DNA of 64,000 nt, taken from positions 36,127-100,126 of the forward strand of contig JBKDUF010000096.1 of the NCBI GenBank assembly GCA_046339595.1, written 5' to 3'. The translations under genes and the position numbers were made by a program. Positions 33,602 to 42,471 of this stretch are shown one piece after another. The DNA comes from Ga0077527 sp021300125. GTDB lineage: Bacteria > Pseudomonadota > Gammaproteobacteria > Burkholderiales > SG8-41. Position 1 is the first letter of the stretch, and each line of letters begins with the position of its first letter. Below the pieces are notes generated by a model that worked only from the letters and a program-made list of their open reading frames with translations, was not told the origin of the DNA and did not search any database.

Positions 33602-34426
33602 ATGGCCACCTATGCCATCGGGGATGTCCAGGGCTGTTACGAACCGCTGCGCCGTCTGCTCGACCGCATCCGCTTCGATCCTGCAAATGACAGGCTGTGG
33701 TTTGCCGGCGACATCGTCAATCGCGGACCACACACCCTGGAAGTGCTGCGGTTCGTGCGCGGCCTGGGCAACGGTGCGGTGACGGTACTCGGCAACCACG
33801 ATCTGCATCTGCTGGTGGTCGCCGCCGGCGTGCGCTCACCGCACCACGGCGACACACTCGACAGCCTGCTGGCCGCACCCGACCGCGACGAACTGCTCGA
33901 CTGGCTGCGCCGGCGCCCCTTGCTGCATGCCGAGGCAGACTGGGCGATGGTGCATGCCGGTCTGCTGCCGCAATGGTCGATCACGCAGGCGCGCGCGCTC
34001 TCCGCCGAGGTCGAAGCCATGCTGCAGGGGCCGCAGTACGGCGAATTCCTGCAGCACATGTACGGCAACAAGCCGCGGCGCTGGTCGGACGATCTTGAGG
34101 GTTTTGACCGGCTGCGCGTGGTTGTCAACGCAATGACCCGGCTGCGTCTGTGTGACGACTCCGGGGCGATGGAGTTTTCGCATAAAAGCGGCCCGCAGGA
34201 TCTGCCCAAAGGTTACAGGCCGTGGTTCGATTCGCCGCAACGCGCCAGCGCCGGCACCCCGATCATCTTCGGTCACTGGGCTTCGCTGGGCCTGCTGCTG
34301 CGTGAAGACATTGTCTGCCTGGACTCGGGCTGCGTCTGGGGTCGTTCGCTGACGGCAATCCGGCTGGAGGATCGCGCGCTGTTCCAGTGCGATTGCAGCG
34401 AAATCAGGGTCGCTGGAGGCGAGTAG
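33602..34426 (+). CDS. apaH: Symmetrical bis(5'-nucleosyl)-tetraphosphatase
   Basis: A 274-residue metallophosphatase that cleaves Ap4A to two ADP. Metal ligands are in GDVQGCYEPL (8-...), WFAGDIVNRGP and GNHDLHL, and a later HAGLLPQW; the IFGHWASLG segment is also typical. It regulates Ap4A and RNA 5' caps in stress. The last 23 bp overlap the convergent acyltransferase gene. Confidence 0.95.
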   Translation: MATYAIGDVQGCYEPLRRLLDRIRFDPANDRLWFAGDIVNRGPHTLEVLRFVRGLGNGAVTVLGNHDLHLLVVAAGVRSPHHGDTLDSLLAAPDRDELLDWLRRRPLLHAEADWAMVHAGLLPQWSITQARALSAEVEAMLQGPQYGEFLQHMYGNKPRRWSDDLEGFDRLRVVVNAMTRLRLCDDSGAMEFSHKSGPQDLPKGYRPWFDSPQRASAGTPIIFGHWASLGLLLREDIVCLDSGCVWGRSLTAIRLEDRALFQCDCSEIRVAGGE

Positions 34427-35171
34427 CGATCGCCGCCCGGGCGGCATCGGCAAGCGCGCGCCGGTCGGGTTGTGCCTGCAGCAGGGGCAGAAAAGAAACC
34501 TTCGCAACAATGGCGGGTCGGGCGACGATGTCGCACAGGCTGCGCCAGAGGCTCTTGTCGCCATCGTATGCCGCCTCCGTGCACAGTGAACCGTCGCCGT
34601 GCTCGAAACGCAACGCCACAGGCTGCACCGCAGCGCCGGATTTGAATGCGGGCTGCAGCAAGGCGCTGTGGAATCGCAGCACCTGTGAACCGTTGCTGGT
34701 GGTGCCCTCCGGAAACACCGCAACCAGGTCTCCGGCCTGCATGGCCTGCGCCATCAGGGCGCTGACGCGACCGGCATCGGTGCGGCGGCCGCGCTCGATG
34801 AACAGCGTGCCGGTGCGCTCGCACAGCCAGCCGATCGCCGGCCAGCGGCGGATCTCCGATTTCGCGACAAAGCGCACCGGATGCACGGCATTGATCGCAA
34901 AAATGTCGAGCCAGGACACATGGTTTGCGACCAGCATCAGCGGCCGTGCAGCATGCAGTTCCCCCTCCACCCGCAGGCGCACGCCAAGCTGCCGCAGCAG
35001 GCCCGCCGACCACAGGCGGATAGCCCGCTGGCGGCGTTCCCCATCGTAGAAGTGAAAGGCAAAGGCGGCGGTCAGCAGTCCGCGGGCCAGATGCCACAGG
35101 ATGCCGGCGAGCCGCGCGGCACGCGTCGGCAGCGATGAACACCGGGATTGGGGGCCGCTCATGGCGGCCAT
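34404..35171 (-). CDS. 1-acylglycerol-phosphate acyltransferase family protein, OlsA-like
   Basis: About 255 residues; the active-site NHVSWLD (His-X4-Asp) and FPEGTTS motifs are those of PlsC-type acyltransferases. It follows an OlsB-like N-acyltransferase by 27 bp on the same strand, the arrangement for ornithine-lipid synthesis in which OlsA adds the second acyl chain to lyso-ornithine lipid. It could instead be a spare PlsC. Start is ambiguous: ATG 35171 or ATG 35162. A TATAAT overlaps ATG 35171, so a leaderless start at 35162 is conceivable. The 3' end overlaps apaH by 23 bp. Confidence 0.82.
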   Translation of the reverse strand: MAAMSGPQSRCSSLPTRAARLAGILWHLARGLLTAAFAFHFYDGERRQRAIRLWSAGLLRQLGVRLRVEGELHAARPLMLVANHVSWLDIFAINAVHPVRFVAKSEIRRWPAIGWLCERTGTLFIERGRRTDAGRVSALMAQAMQAGDLVAVFPEGTTSNGSQVLRFHSALLQPAFKSGAAVQPVALRFEHGDGSLCTEAAYDGDKSLWRSLCDIVARPAIVAKVSFLPLLQAQPDRRALADAARAAIATRLQRP

Positions 35172-35197
35172 TATAGGACCGCGCGCAGCGCGGCCGT

Positions 35198-35992
35198 TCA
35201 TGCCTTCATGAAATGGCGTGCATAGCGCCCATCCATCCGCGCCACGGGCAGCAGCATGAGCAGGTCGGCGGTGTTGAAATCGGGATCCCACGCCGGGGCA
35301 CCGCAGATCATCGCGCCAACCCGAAGATAGCCTTTGACCAGTGCCGGCGGCACTCCATCTCCCGCGCCGTGGTCCAGCGCGGCCAGCGGCAGTTCGCAGC
35401 GCGGAAACACGCGATATTCCACCGGCGACAGGTATCTGGCGGCCAGTCTGCGGTAGATCGCCGCGGCGGCGTGGCCCCCGTCGTTCATCGCCAGCGAAGC
35501 GCAGCCGATCACGTAGCGAAAGTCGTGGCGCGCCACGAACTCGGCCAGCCCGGCCCACAGCAGCGCGATGGTGGCACCGCTGCGGTAATCGGGATGCACG
35601 CAGGAGCGTCCGATTTCCAGGGTATCGGCACGCAGGTGGCGAAGCCGGGTCAGGTCGAACTCGGTCTCGGCGTAAAAGCCGCCCAGCGCCGCAGCCCTGG
35701 CACCCGAGAGCAGGCGGTAGGTGCCGACCACCTCACCGCTGCGGGTATCGTCGCGCACCAGCAGATGCTCGCAGTGCGCATCGTAAAGATCACGGTCAAC
35801 ACCGGGTATGGAGCAGCCCAGCCGCGCACCGAGCTCTTCCGCAAACACGCGGTAGCGAAGTCGCTGCGCCTCCAGCACTTCGTCCCCGCTGCGGGCAAGC
35901 GCCACGGTCAGCGCGGGGCTGCCCGGCTGGCGTGCGGCCTCGGCAGCGGCCTCGTGGGTGGCAGGGGTGCATTCAACTGCGGCATCGAGCAT
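35198..35992 (-). CDS. OlsB-like L-ornithine N-acyltransferase (GNAT fold)
   Basis: A 264-residue protein. The opening LRYRVFAEELGARLG, VVGTYRLLSG and the IGRSCVHPDYRSG acyl-CoA/ACP-binding region, plus YVIGCASLAMNDGG, are the OlsB/hemolysin-type GNAT pattern. OlsB transfers a 3-hydroxyacyl chain from ACP to ornithine. Ornithine lipids are phosphate-free membrane lipids, common under phosphate limitation. No pho box was recognised upstream. Confidence 0.85.
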   Translation of the reverse strand: MLDAAVECTPATHEAAAEAARQPGSPALTVALARSGDEVLEAQRLRYRVFAEELGARLGCSIPGVDRDLYDAHCEHLLVRDDTRSGEVVGTYRLLSGARAAALGGFYAETEFDLTRLRHLRADTLEIGRSCVHPDYRSGATIALLWAGLAEFVARHDFRYVIGCASLAMNDGGHAAAAIYRRLAARYLSPVEYRVFPRCELPLAALDHGAGDGVPPALVKGYLRVGAMICGAPAWDPDFNTADLLMLLPVARMDGRYARHFMKA

Positions 35993-36114
35993 GGCGGCCT
36001 CCGTGATCGGTTCACGGCGGAGCCTACGCAGGACCGATGACCGGGCGGTTAAAGCCGCATGACGGAACGGTGATGGAAAAATGACTGCCGGGTGAACGCC
36101 TCCGGCGGCTGCAC

Positions 36115-36585
36115 TCAGCGCGTGACGCGGGAGTTCTGGCCGCTGGAGAGTATGCGCACGCGGTCTCCCGGCTTGAAGGTCTCGTCGGCCTCCTGCACGA
36201 TCGCCACCAGCGCACCATTGTCGAGCTTCACGGTGATTTCAACGCCTTGGCGCCTGGTCACGCCCTGTTCGGCAGCAGCCCCGGCCAGGCCGCCCGCCAC
36301 CGCCCCGAGCACGGTGGCGATGTCCGAACCGCGGCCACCTCCAACCGTACTGCCGGCGATGCCACCGACCACCGCACCCGCGGCAGGACCGATCGGGGTA
36401 CGCGTGCCCTCGATCTGCACAGCACGCACGCTTTCGACGACCCCCATGCGGACGCTTTGCTCGCGGCGAGCCTCGTCGCGCGAATACGTGCCGCCACCCA
36501 GCCCCTGCGCGCAGCCAGCGAGCGCAGCCAGCGCAAGCAGCGCGACAGCGGGCCTGATCTTTGTATTGCGGTTGATCGCTTGCAT
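36115..36585 (-). CDS. SlyB-like outer membrane lipoprotein with glycine-zipper 2TM region
   Basis: A 156-residue lipoprotein: the signal peptide ends at LAGC (lipobox), and a hydrophobic Gly-zipper follows (AAGAVVGGIAGSTVGGG and AVAGGLAGAAAEQG, about 72-112), as in SlyB/Pcp20. The C-terminal VEITVKLDNGALVAIVQ...GDRVRIL is also typical. SlyB stabilises outer-membrane proteins under PhoPQ-type stress. ATG 36585 has a perfect AGGAGG 6 nt upstream (36592-36597), which overlaps the pfkB stop; the upstream GTG is therefore not the start. Confidence 0.9.
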   Translation of the reverse strand: MQAINRNTKIRPAVALLALAALAGCAQGLGGGTYSRDEARREQSVRMGVVESVRAVQIEGTRTPIGPAAGAVVGGIAGSTVGGGRGSDIATVLGAVAGGLAGAAAEQGVTRRQGVEITVKLDNGALVAIVQEADETFKPGDRVRILSSGQNSRVTR

Positions 36586-36596
36586 GGTAAACCTCC

Positions 36597-37532
36597 TCAC
36601 CAGAATTTCATGCCGAACGCGTCCTCGAAGCGCTCCGCCAGTTCGTCCTTGCCATAACGGTGGTTCTGTCCTCCGCGATGGGCGATTTTCAGCGAGCCCA
36701 TCAGCGACGACAGGCGGCCGGTCAGCGCCCAGTCGGCGCCGGCCGCCAGCCCGTAGAGCAGACCGCCGCGGAAGGCATCGCCACAGCCGGTGGGATCGAG
36801 GATCGCTTCCGGTTTAACGCTCGGGATGTCGATCTGTTGACCGCCGGAGAACACCAGCGAGCCTTTTGCACCCAATGTGACCACGATCGCGCTGACAAGT
36901 TTCGCCAGTTCCTCCAGCTTCTTGCCGGTGCGCTCCTGCAGCATCTGCGCCTCGTAGTCGTTGACCGTGACATAGTCGGCAAGACGCACGAAATGCTCCA
37001 GTTCCTCGCCGTTGAACATCGGCAGTCCCTGGCCCGGATCGAAGATGAAGGGAATGCCAGCCTCGCTGAATTCCCGCGCGTGCTGGATCATGCCGTCGCG
37101 GCCATCCGGAGCCACGATGCCCAGGGTGGCATTTTTGGCATCCGTCACGTGATTCTGGTGCGAATGGTTCATTGCCCCGGGATGGAAGGCGGTGATCTGG
37201 TTGTCGTCCAGATCGGTGGTGATGAAGGCCTGCGCGGTGAAGCTGCCGGGCACGGTCCGCACATGGTCCTGGGTAAGGCCCAGCCGTTGCAGGCGCTCGT
37301 CATAGTGCGCAAAGTCGTCGCCGACGGTGGCCATGATGCACGCATCGCCGCCGAGCATGTTCAGGTTATAGGCAATGTTGCCGGCGCAGCCGCCGAACTC
37401 GCGGCGCATGTCGGGTACCAGGAAAGCCACGTTGAGGATGTGCAGTTGGTCGGGCAGGATGTGGTTCTTGAAGCGGTCGTGGAAGACCATGATGGTGTCG
37501 TAAGCCATCGAACCGCAGATCAGGGTGGACAT
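36597..37532 (-). CDS. PfkB-family carbohydrate/adenosine kinase
   Basis: A 311-residue ribokinase-fold enzyme. N-terminal PfkB features are GGCAGNIAYNLNMLGG and a Gly-rich TVGDDF; the C-terminal DPTGCGDAFRGGLLYG is the ATP-binding and catalytic-Asp motif. Homologues are annotated as adenosine kinase or generic carbohydrate kinase; I cannot choose. A TATAAT (37567-37572, leftward) is 35 bp upstream. SlyB follows 11 bp later on the same strand. Confidence 0.88.
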   Translation of the reverse strand: MSTLICGSMAYDTIMVFHDRFKNHILPDQLHILNVAFLVPDMRREFGGCAGNIAYNLNMLGGDACIMATVGDDFAHYDERLQRLGLTQDHVRTVPGSFTAQAFITTDLDDNQITAFHPGAMNHSHQNHVTDAKNATLGIVAPDGRDGMIQHAREFSEAGIPFIFDPGQGLPMFNGEELEHFVRLADYVTVNDYEAQMLQERTGKKLEELAKLVSAIVVTLGAKGSLVFSGGQQIDIPSVKPEAILDPTGCGDAFRGGLLYGLAAGADWALTGRLSSLMGSLKIAHRGGQNHRYGKDELAERFEDAFGMKFW

Positions 37533-37740
37533 CGTGAGGCTTTCACTGGGGGTAAAAGAGGCGCGCATTATAGCAACGTGCCCGTATCGCTCCCTGTGAT
37601 CCCGTCGCCCCGCGGCGACATCGGCGATAGCGCACTGCACGCCGCGGCCGCATAATCTGCGCAGGCGCAACCACCGCCGGTGATCGCTGTCGGCCCAACC
37701 CGAAAAATCCACACTTCACCCAGGGAGAGGAAGCTCAACC

Positions 37741-38166
37741 ATGCTCAAGGAATTCAAGACCTTTGCCATGCGCGGCAACGTCGTCGACATGGCGGTCGGC
37801 ATCATCATCGGTGCCGCCTTCGGCAAGATCGTCGAGTCGCTGGTCAAGGACCTGATCATGCCGCCGATCGGACTTCTGCTCGGCAAAGTCGATTTCGCCA
37901 ATCTCTTCCTGGTGCTGCGCGAAGGCGCGACCCCCGGCCCCTATGTCAGCGTCGAAGTGGCGCAAAAAGCCGGCGCGGTGACCTTCAACTACGGCCTGTT
38001 CATCAACACCTGCATCAGCTTCCTGATCGTCGCCTTCGCCGTGTTCCTGCTGATCCGGACGATCAACCGCCTGAAGGCACAGGAGGCCGCGGCCCCCGCC
38101 GCACCGCCGCCGACCCCGGAAGATGTGCTGCTGCTGCGCGACATCCGCGAGGCGCTGAAAAAATAA
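37741..38166 (+). CDS. mscL: Large-conductance mechanosensitive channel
   Basis: A 141-residue protein opening MLKEFKTFAMRGNVVDMAVG, the MscL N-terminus, with the pore helix IIIGAAFGKIVESLV and the second helix FLIVAFAVFLLIR. It forms the homopentamer that vents solutes on hypo-osmotic shock. A good ribosome-binding site (AGAGGAAG) precedes the ATG. The C-terminal charged helix (EDVLLLRDIREALKK) is present. Confidence 0.97.
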   Translation: MLKEFKTFAMRGNVVDMAVGIIIGAAFGKIVESLVKDLIMPPIGLLLGKVDFANLFLVLREGATPGPYVSVEVAQKAGAVTFNYGLFINTCISFLIVAFAVFLLIRTINRLKAQEAAAPAAPPPTPEDVLLLRDIREALKK

Positions 38167-38180
38167 AAGCCGCCACGCCC

Positions 38181-38204
38181 GAAAAAAACGCGCCCGGTGG
38201 CGCG
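38181..38204 (-). terminator. Terminator after gcvH
   Basis: Read leftward, CGCGCC-N4-GGCGCG is followed by T7. Between convergent mscL and gcvH; on the plus strand the same stem has TATTTT after it, so it may also serve mscL. Confidence 0.85.
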
Positions 38205-38228
38205 TATTTTCCGCTGGGTAGCACAAGC

Positions 38229-38609
38229 TCAGCCGCCTGCGAGCTTGCGGTATGCCGCGGCATCAAGCAACGCGTCCAGCTGCCCGGCATCGTCAGGCCG
38301 CATCCGGAACAACCAGGCGGCATAGGCCTCTTCGTTGACGCGCTCCGGCGCATCGGTGATCGCGGTGTTGACGGCAAGCACCTCGCCGTCGAGGGGCGCA
38401 AACAGGTCGGCTGCGGTCTTCACCGATTCGATCGCACCGCAGCTCTCGCCGCGCTTCAGGCGCCTTCCGGCGGCCGGCGCATCGACGAACACGATGTCAC
38501 CGAGTTCTTCCTGGGCATGGTCGGTAATACCGACACTGACCGAGCCGTCGTCCTCGGGGCGCACCCAGTGATGGCTTTCGGTAAATCGCAGCGAATCGGG
38601 CACGTTCAT
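38229..38609 (-). CDS. gcvH: Glycine cleavage system H protein
   Basis: A 126-residue lipoyl carrier. The N-terminus reads MNVPDSLRFTESHHWVR, and the lipoylated Lys lies in GAIESVKTAADLFAP. It shuttles the aminomethyl group between GcvP and GcvT. No gcvT, gcvP or lpd is near; the gene stands alone between mscL and a zinc-ribbon gene, so its partners are elsewhere or it is a lipoyl-relay H-like protein. ATG 38609 has GAGG five to six bases upstream; a GTG three bases earlier is also in frame. Confidence 0.9.
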   Translation of the reverse strand: MNVPDSLRFTESHHWVRPEDDGSVSVGITDHAQEELGDIVFVDAPAAGRRLKRGESCGAIESVKTAADLFAPLDGEVLAVNTAITDAPERVNEEAYAAWLFRMRPDDAGQLDALLDAAAYRKLAGG

Positions 38610-38628
38610 CACAACCTCAAAAAATATT

Positions 38629-38647
38629 CAATTAAAACAAATACTTA
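38629..38647 (+). promoter_or_regulatory. Degenerate copy of the dispersed AT-rich element
   Basis: CAATTAAAACAAATACTTA matches the consensus at 15 of 19 positions; it is 20 bp upstream of gcvH. Confidence 0.35.
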
Positions 38648-38653
38648 AAAACA

Positions 38654-39646
38654 TCAGGGCGCGGCAGCCAATACCGCGAGCCTGAACCCGGAGGCCCCGA
38701 CACCGCCGGCATCGAGTGCCAGGCGCACCGTCATTTCGGCCTGGGTGGCAAGACCGGCGGACCGATCGATGTTGGCCGGCAGATAATCCGCGGGCAGGAA
38801 AATGCGCCGCGCCAGGGTATGGTCATTGGCATTGGTCAAGACCAGATCCAGCGCCGGAAATCCGACGGCATGTGCCGCGTGATTGCGCAGGGTCGCCGTG
38901 AGCTGGATGCGTTCGGGGCGCGCCGGATCAATCACCTGCAAATCGGAACCCTCGATCATCACCTGCCGCGGTCGCTGCGGCATCTCGACCGCACAGCCGG
39001 CCATCTCACAGGCCGCGCTGACCCATTCGCGCGCCAGTACGTGACGCGCGGCCAGTTCGCCGCGATAGGCGTAAACCGCCTGCCCGGCCAGCAGCAGCAC
39101 CAGGAGCACGCTCGCCAGCGCATAGACACGGCGACGCGGTTCGGGCGCCCTCGCAGGCGCGGCGGCGATGAAGGGATTGTCATCGGTGGCCGCGTATGGC
39201 GTCGCCGGCGCGGCATCCACCCCGGTCAGGTGCGCCTCTTCGTGGACAGTTTCCCCAGGCAGGCTGCCGGACTGGGCTGTCGCCTCGGGCATCTGGTTTT
39301 CGGCTGCCGGCAGCGCAACGGCTTCAACGCAATCCGTGGGGGTTGTGGCGGGTGTCGCGGCGATGGCCGCGTCAGCCCCGCCCTCGACCCTGGCCTGCGC
39401 GGAGATGACCGCCTCCGGCGCAGACTCCTGCACCGCTGCCGGATGAGGCGGCAATGAAGGCGTGGCCGTTGTGGCTGGCACCACCACAGCCGCAGACGGA
39501 TCCGGCTCCAGTCCGGCCAAGGCATCAAAGACCCGAAGACAACGGCCGCAACGAACCCGACCGGCGCGCGAGCGCAGCTGTTTGGCGGTGACGCGGAACA
39601 CCGTGTGGCAATGCGCGCAGCGGGTGGTGAGCGAGGAGGCGTTCAT
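38654..39646 (-). CDS. DUF3426 zinc-ribbon membrane protein
   Basis: A 330-residue protein. The N-terminal zinc ribbon has CAHCHTVFRV and VRCGRCLRVFDAL (MJ0042-type, four Cys). A long Ala/Pro/Glu-rich linker (about 50-170) leads to a transmembrane helix (YALASVLLVLLLAGQAVYAY) and a DUF3426 domain. The function is unknown; it is regularly found after prmA in betaproteobacteria. It lies 51 bp downstream of prmA on the same strand. Confidence 0.88.
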   Translation of the reverse strand: MNASSLTTRCAHCHTVFRVTAKQLRSRAGRVRCGRCLRVFDALAGLEPDPSAAVVVPATTATPSLPPHPAAVQESAPEAVISAQARVEGGADAAIAATPATTPTDCVEAVALPAAENQMPEATAQSGSLPGETVHEEAHLTGVDAAPATPYAATDDNPFIAAAPARAPEPRRRVYALASVLLVLLLAGQAVYAYRGELAARHVLAREWVSAACEMAGCAVEMPQRPRQVMIEGSDLQVIDPARPERIQLTATLRNHAAHAVGFPALDLVLTNANDHTLARRIFLPADYLPANIDRSAGLATQAEMTVRLALDAGGVGASGFRLAVLAAAP

Positions 39647-39697
39647 CGGGAATCTGGCCGGACCTGCATCATACCGAAGCTTGGGACATCTCCCGGA

Positions 39698-40591
39698 TCA
39701 GTGCCTGCGCTGGCCGGTCAGCAGCACCCAGCCTTCATGCTCCGCCTCGCAACGCATGTCGAAGGCGCAGGCATAGGCGGCCAGCACCGCCGCGGCCTGC
39801 TCGGCCAGGATGCCGGCGAGTGCGATCCGCCCGCCGGGCAGGGTCAGGCCTGCCAGCAGCGGGGCCAGTACCATCAGCGGATTGGCAAGAATGTTGGCAA
39901 TGACGATGCGCGCAGGGGCCACGGCGGCCTCGTCGGCCACCACGAACCGGGCCACAACGCCGTTGCGCGCGGCATTGAGCCGGGCTGCTTCCACCGCCTG
40001 CGGATCAATATCGATGCCGCGGGCGCTACAGGCGCCGAGCTTCAGCGCGGCGATGGTGAGGATGCCGGAACCGCAGCCGTAGTCGAGCACATCGTCGTCC
40101 GCCGTCACGGTCGAGGCGAGCCAGCGCAGGCAAAGCCTGGTGGTCGGGTGCGCCCCGGTGCCGAAGGCAACGCCGGGATCGAGCGCAATATTGATCGCGT
40201 CCGGATCAGGCGGCTGGTGCCAGCTCGGCACGATCCACAGCCGGGGCGTGATCTGCAGCGGCTGGAACTGGCTCTGGGTGAGGCGCACCCAGTCTTCATC
40301 CTCGACGCGACCGAGGCTGCAGGCCGTGCCGGCATCAAGCCCCGCCGCTGTCAGCGCCAGCGCCAGCAAGGCGGGTACACTGGCGTCCGTTTCGAACAGC
40401 GCGCTCACGCGATTGAGCTGCCAGCCGCTGGCGGGGGCTTCGCCGGGCTCGGCAAAAATCGGCCGCTCCGCCGGCGTGCCGGCTGCCGCATCCTGCACAT
40501 CCACCGCCACCGCCCCGGCTTCGAGCAGGGCATCGCTCAGCGCTTCGACGGCGTTCTCCGGAGCCAGCAGCGTCGCGCAGAGCCAGGGCAC
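39698..40591 (-). CDS. prmA: Ribosomal protein L11 methyltransferase
   Basis: A 297-residue enzyme that trimethylates several Lys and the N-terminus of L11. The SAM motif is DYGCGSGILTIAALKLGA, preceded by the PrmA signature DPGVAFGTGAHPTTRLCLRWL; NILANPLMVLAPLL is the catalytic motif. The start is GTG 40591, 7 bp after the accC stop; upstream codons would run into accC. Order aroQ-accB-accC-prmA is conserved. Confidence 0.95.
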   Translation of the reverse strand: MPWLCATLLAPENAVEALSDALLEAGAVAVDVQDAAAGTPAERPIFAEPGEAPASGWQLNRVSALFETDASVPALLALALTAAGLDAGTACSLGRVEDEDWVRLTQSQFQPLQITPRLWIVPSWHQPPDPDAINIALDPGVAFGTGAHPTTRLCLRWLASTVTADDDVLDYGCGSGILTIAALKLGACSARGIDIDPQAVEAARLNAARNGVVARFVVADEAAVAPARIVIANILANPLMVLAPLLAGLTLPGGRIALAGILAEQAAAVLAAYACAFDMRCEAEHEGWVLLTGQRRH

Positions 40592-40598
40592 GGGATGA

Positions 40599-41963
40599 CT
40601 ATTCCGCCCGGTTGAGCTTGGCGAGCCGCTCTTCGAGGTAGTGGATGCTGGTGCCGCCGCGGCGGAATGCGGTGTCACGCATCAGCTCCTGATGCAGCGG
40701 CAGATTGGTCTTGATGCCCTCGATGGCCGTTTCCGACAGCGCGATGTTCATGCGCGCGATGGCCTGTTCCCGGGTGTCACCGTAGGCGATGATCTTGCCC
40801 AGAAGGGAATCATAGTTGGGCGGCACGAAGTAGCCGTTGTAGACATGGGAATCGACGCGGATGCCGGGCCCACCGGGCATGTGCAGCGAGGTGATGCGCC
40901 CCGGCGAGGGCGTGAACTTGTAAGGATCCTCGGCATTGATGCGGCATTCGATGGCATGGCCTTTGAGCACCACGTCGCGCTGGCGCACCGTGAGCTTGTC
41001 GCCGGCGGCGATGCGGATCTGCCACTGCACCAGGTCAAGGCCGGTCACACACTCGGTCACCGGATGTTCGACCTGGAGCCGGGTGTTCATCTCGATGAAG
41101 TAGAACTCGCCGTTCTCGTAGAGGAATTCGAAAGTGCCGGCGCCCTGGTAGCCGATCTTGCGGCAGGCCTCGGCGCAGCGTTCGCCGATTCGCGCACGGG
41201 CCTTGGCGTCAAGCAGGGGGGCCGGCGCCTCCTCGATGATCTTCTGGTGACGTCGCTGCATCGAGCAGTCGCGGTCGCCCAGATAAAGCGCGTTCCTGTG
41301 CTTGTCTGCGAGCACCTGGATCTCGATGTGGCGCGGCTTCTCCAGGTATTTCTCCATGTACACGGCAGGATTGCCGAAGGCGGCGCCGGCCTCGGCGCGG
41401 GTGGTGTTAACGGCGTGGATCAGCGCCGCCTCGGTGTGCACCACGCGCATGCCGCGCCCGCCACCACCGCCAGCAGCCTTGATGATCACCGGATAGCGGA
41501 TCTGCCGCGCGATGCGCACCACCTCCTTGGGGTCTTCGGGCAGCGCGCCGTCCATACCAGGCACCACGGGCACGCCGGCCTTTTTCATCGCATTCTTGGC
41601 GCTGACCTTGTCGCCCATCAGGCGGATGGTCTCGGCCTTGGGCCCGATGAATGTGAAACCGCTCTGCTCCACGCGTTCGGCAAAATCCGCGTTCTCGGAC
41701 AGGAATCCGTAGCCGGGATGAATGGCCTGGGCATCGGTGACCTCAGCCGCGCTGATGATCGCCGGCACGTTGAGATAGCTCGCGCTCGACTGCGCGGGGC
41801 CGATGCATACCGACTCGTCGGCCAGGCGTACGTATTTGGCCTCGGCGTCGGCCTCGGAGTGCACGACCACGGTCTTGATGCCCATCTCGCGGCAGGCGCG
41901 CTGGATGCGCAGGGCGATTTCGCCGCGATTGGCGATCAGGATTTTGTCAAACATGGGTTTCAT
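40599..41963 (-). CDS. accC: Acetyl-CoA carboxylase biotin carboxylase subunit
   Basis: A 454-residue ATP-grasp enzyme. It carboxylates biotin on AccB: FDKILIANRGEIALRIQRAC at the start, the ATP loop KAAGGGGGRGMRVV, DRDCSMQRRHQKIIEEAPAP, and EMNTRLQVEHPVTE with the active-site residues. ATG 41963 has AAGG 7 nt upstream; ATG 41954 (MFDKIL) is the alternative used in many homologues. It supplies malonyl-CoA synthesis together with accA/accD elsewhere. Confidence 0.96.
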   Translation of the reverse strand: MKPMFDKILIANRGEIALRIQRACREMGIKTVVVHSEADAEAKYVRLADESVCIGPAQSSASYLNVPAIISAAEVTDAQAIHPGYGFLSENADFAERVEQSGFTFIGPKAETIRLMGDKVSAKNAMKKAGVPVVPGMDGALPEDPKEVVRIARQIRYPVIIKAAGGGGGRGMRVVHTEAALIHAVNTTRAEAGAAFGNPAVYMEKYLEKPRHIEIQVLADKHRNALYLGDRDCSMQRRHQKIIEEAPAPLLDAKARARIGERCAEACRKIGYQGAGTFEFLYENGEFYFIEMNTRLQVEHPVTECVTGLDLVQWQIRIAAGDKLTVRQRDVVLKGHAIECRINAEDPYKFTPSPGRITSLHMPGGPGIRVDSHVYNGYFVPPNYDSLLGKIIAYGDTREQAIARMNIALSETAIEGIKTNLPLHQELMRDTAFRRGGTSIHYLEERLAKLNRAE

Positions 41964-42000
41964 CGGCCCGCCTTGCGGCGGCCGGAACGGTTGCGAGCGC

Positions 42001-42459
42001 TCATCCGATGATGAACAGCGGCTGGCCGTATTCCACCGGCTGGCCGTTTTCAACCAAAATCGCCTTGATCACGCCGTCACGGTCGGCCTCGATCTCGTTG
42101 AGCAGCTTCATCGCCTCGATGATGCAAACCGTGTCGCCGCTTTTCACCGCAGCGCCGACCTCGACAAAGGGCTTCGATCCAGGCGCCGAGGAACGGTAGA
42201 AGGTGCCGACCATCGGCGACTTCACCGCATGGCCTTCGGGCTCGGCCTCGCCTGTCTCGGCCGCCGCGGTTGCGCTGTCGGCGGCCTCTGCCGCCGGAAT
42301 CACCACTGCCGGCGCGGCTATCGGCGCCGCCATCGCAGTGGGCGCAACGCCGCCAAAGCGGCTGATACGCACCTTCTCCTCGCCCTCGGTGATTTCGAGT
42401 TCGGCAATGCCGGACTGTTGCACCAGATCAATCAGGGTTTTCAGTTTTCTCAGATCCAT
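42001..42459 (-). CDS. accB: Biotin carboxyl carrier protein
   Basis: A 152-residue carrier. The N-terminal helix pair (MDLRKLKTLIDLVQQSGIAE) and Ala/Pro linker precede the biotinyl domain with IIEAMKLLNEIEAD, where the central Lys is biotinylated. Lies between aroQ (12 bp) and accC (37 bp). Confidence 0.96.
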   Translation of the reverse strand: MDLRKLKTLIDLVQQSGIAELEITEGEEKVRISRFGGVAPTAMAAPIAAPAVVIPAAEAADSATAAAETGEAEPEGHAVKSPMVGTFYRSSAPGSKPFVEVGAAVKSGDTVCIIEAMKLLNEIEADRDGVIKAILVENGQPVEYGQPLFIIG

Positions 42460-42471
42460 GTGGGTCCTCGT

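Noticed and set aside
40641..42011. 456-codon rightward ORF opposite accC
   Set aside because: Shadow of accC, with no recognisable motif.
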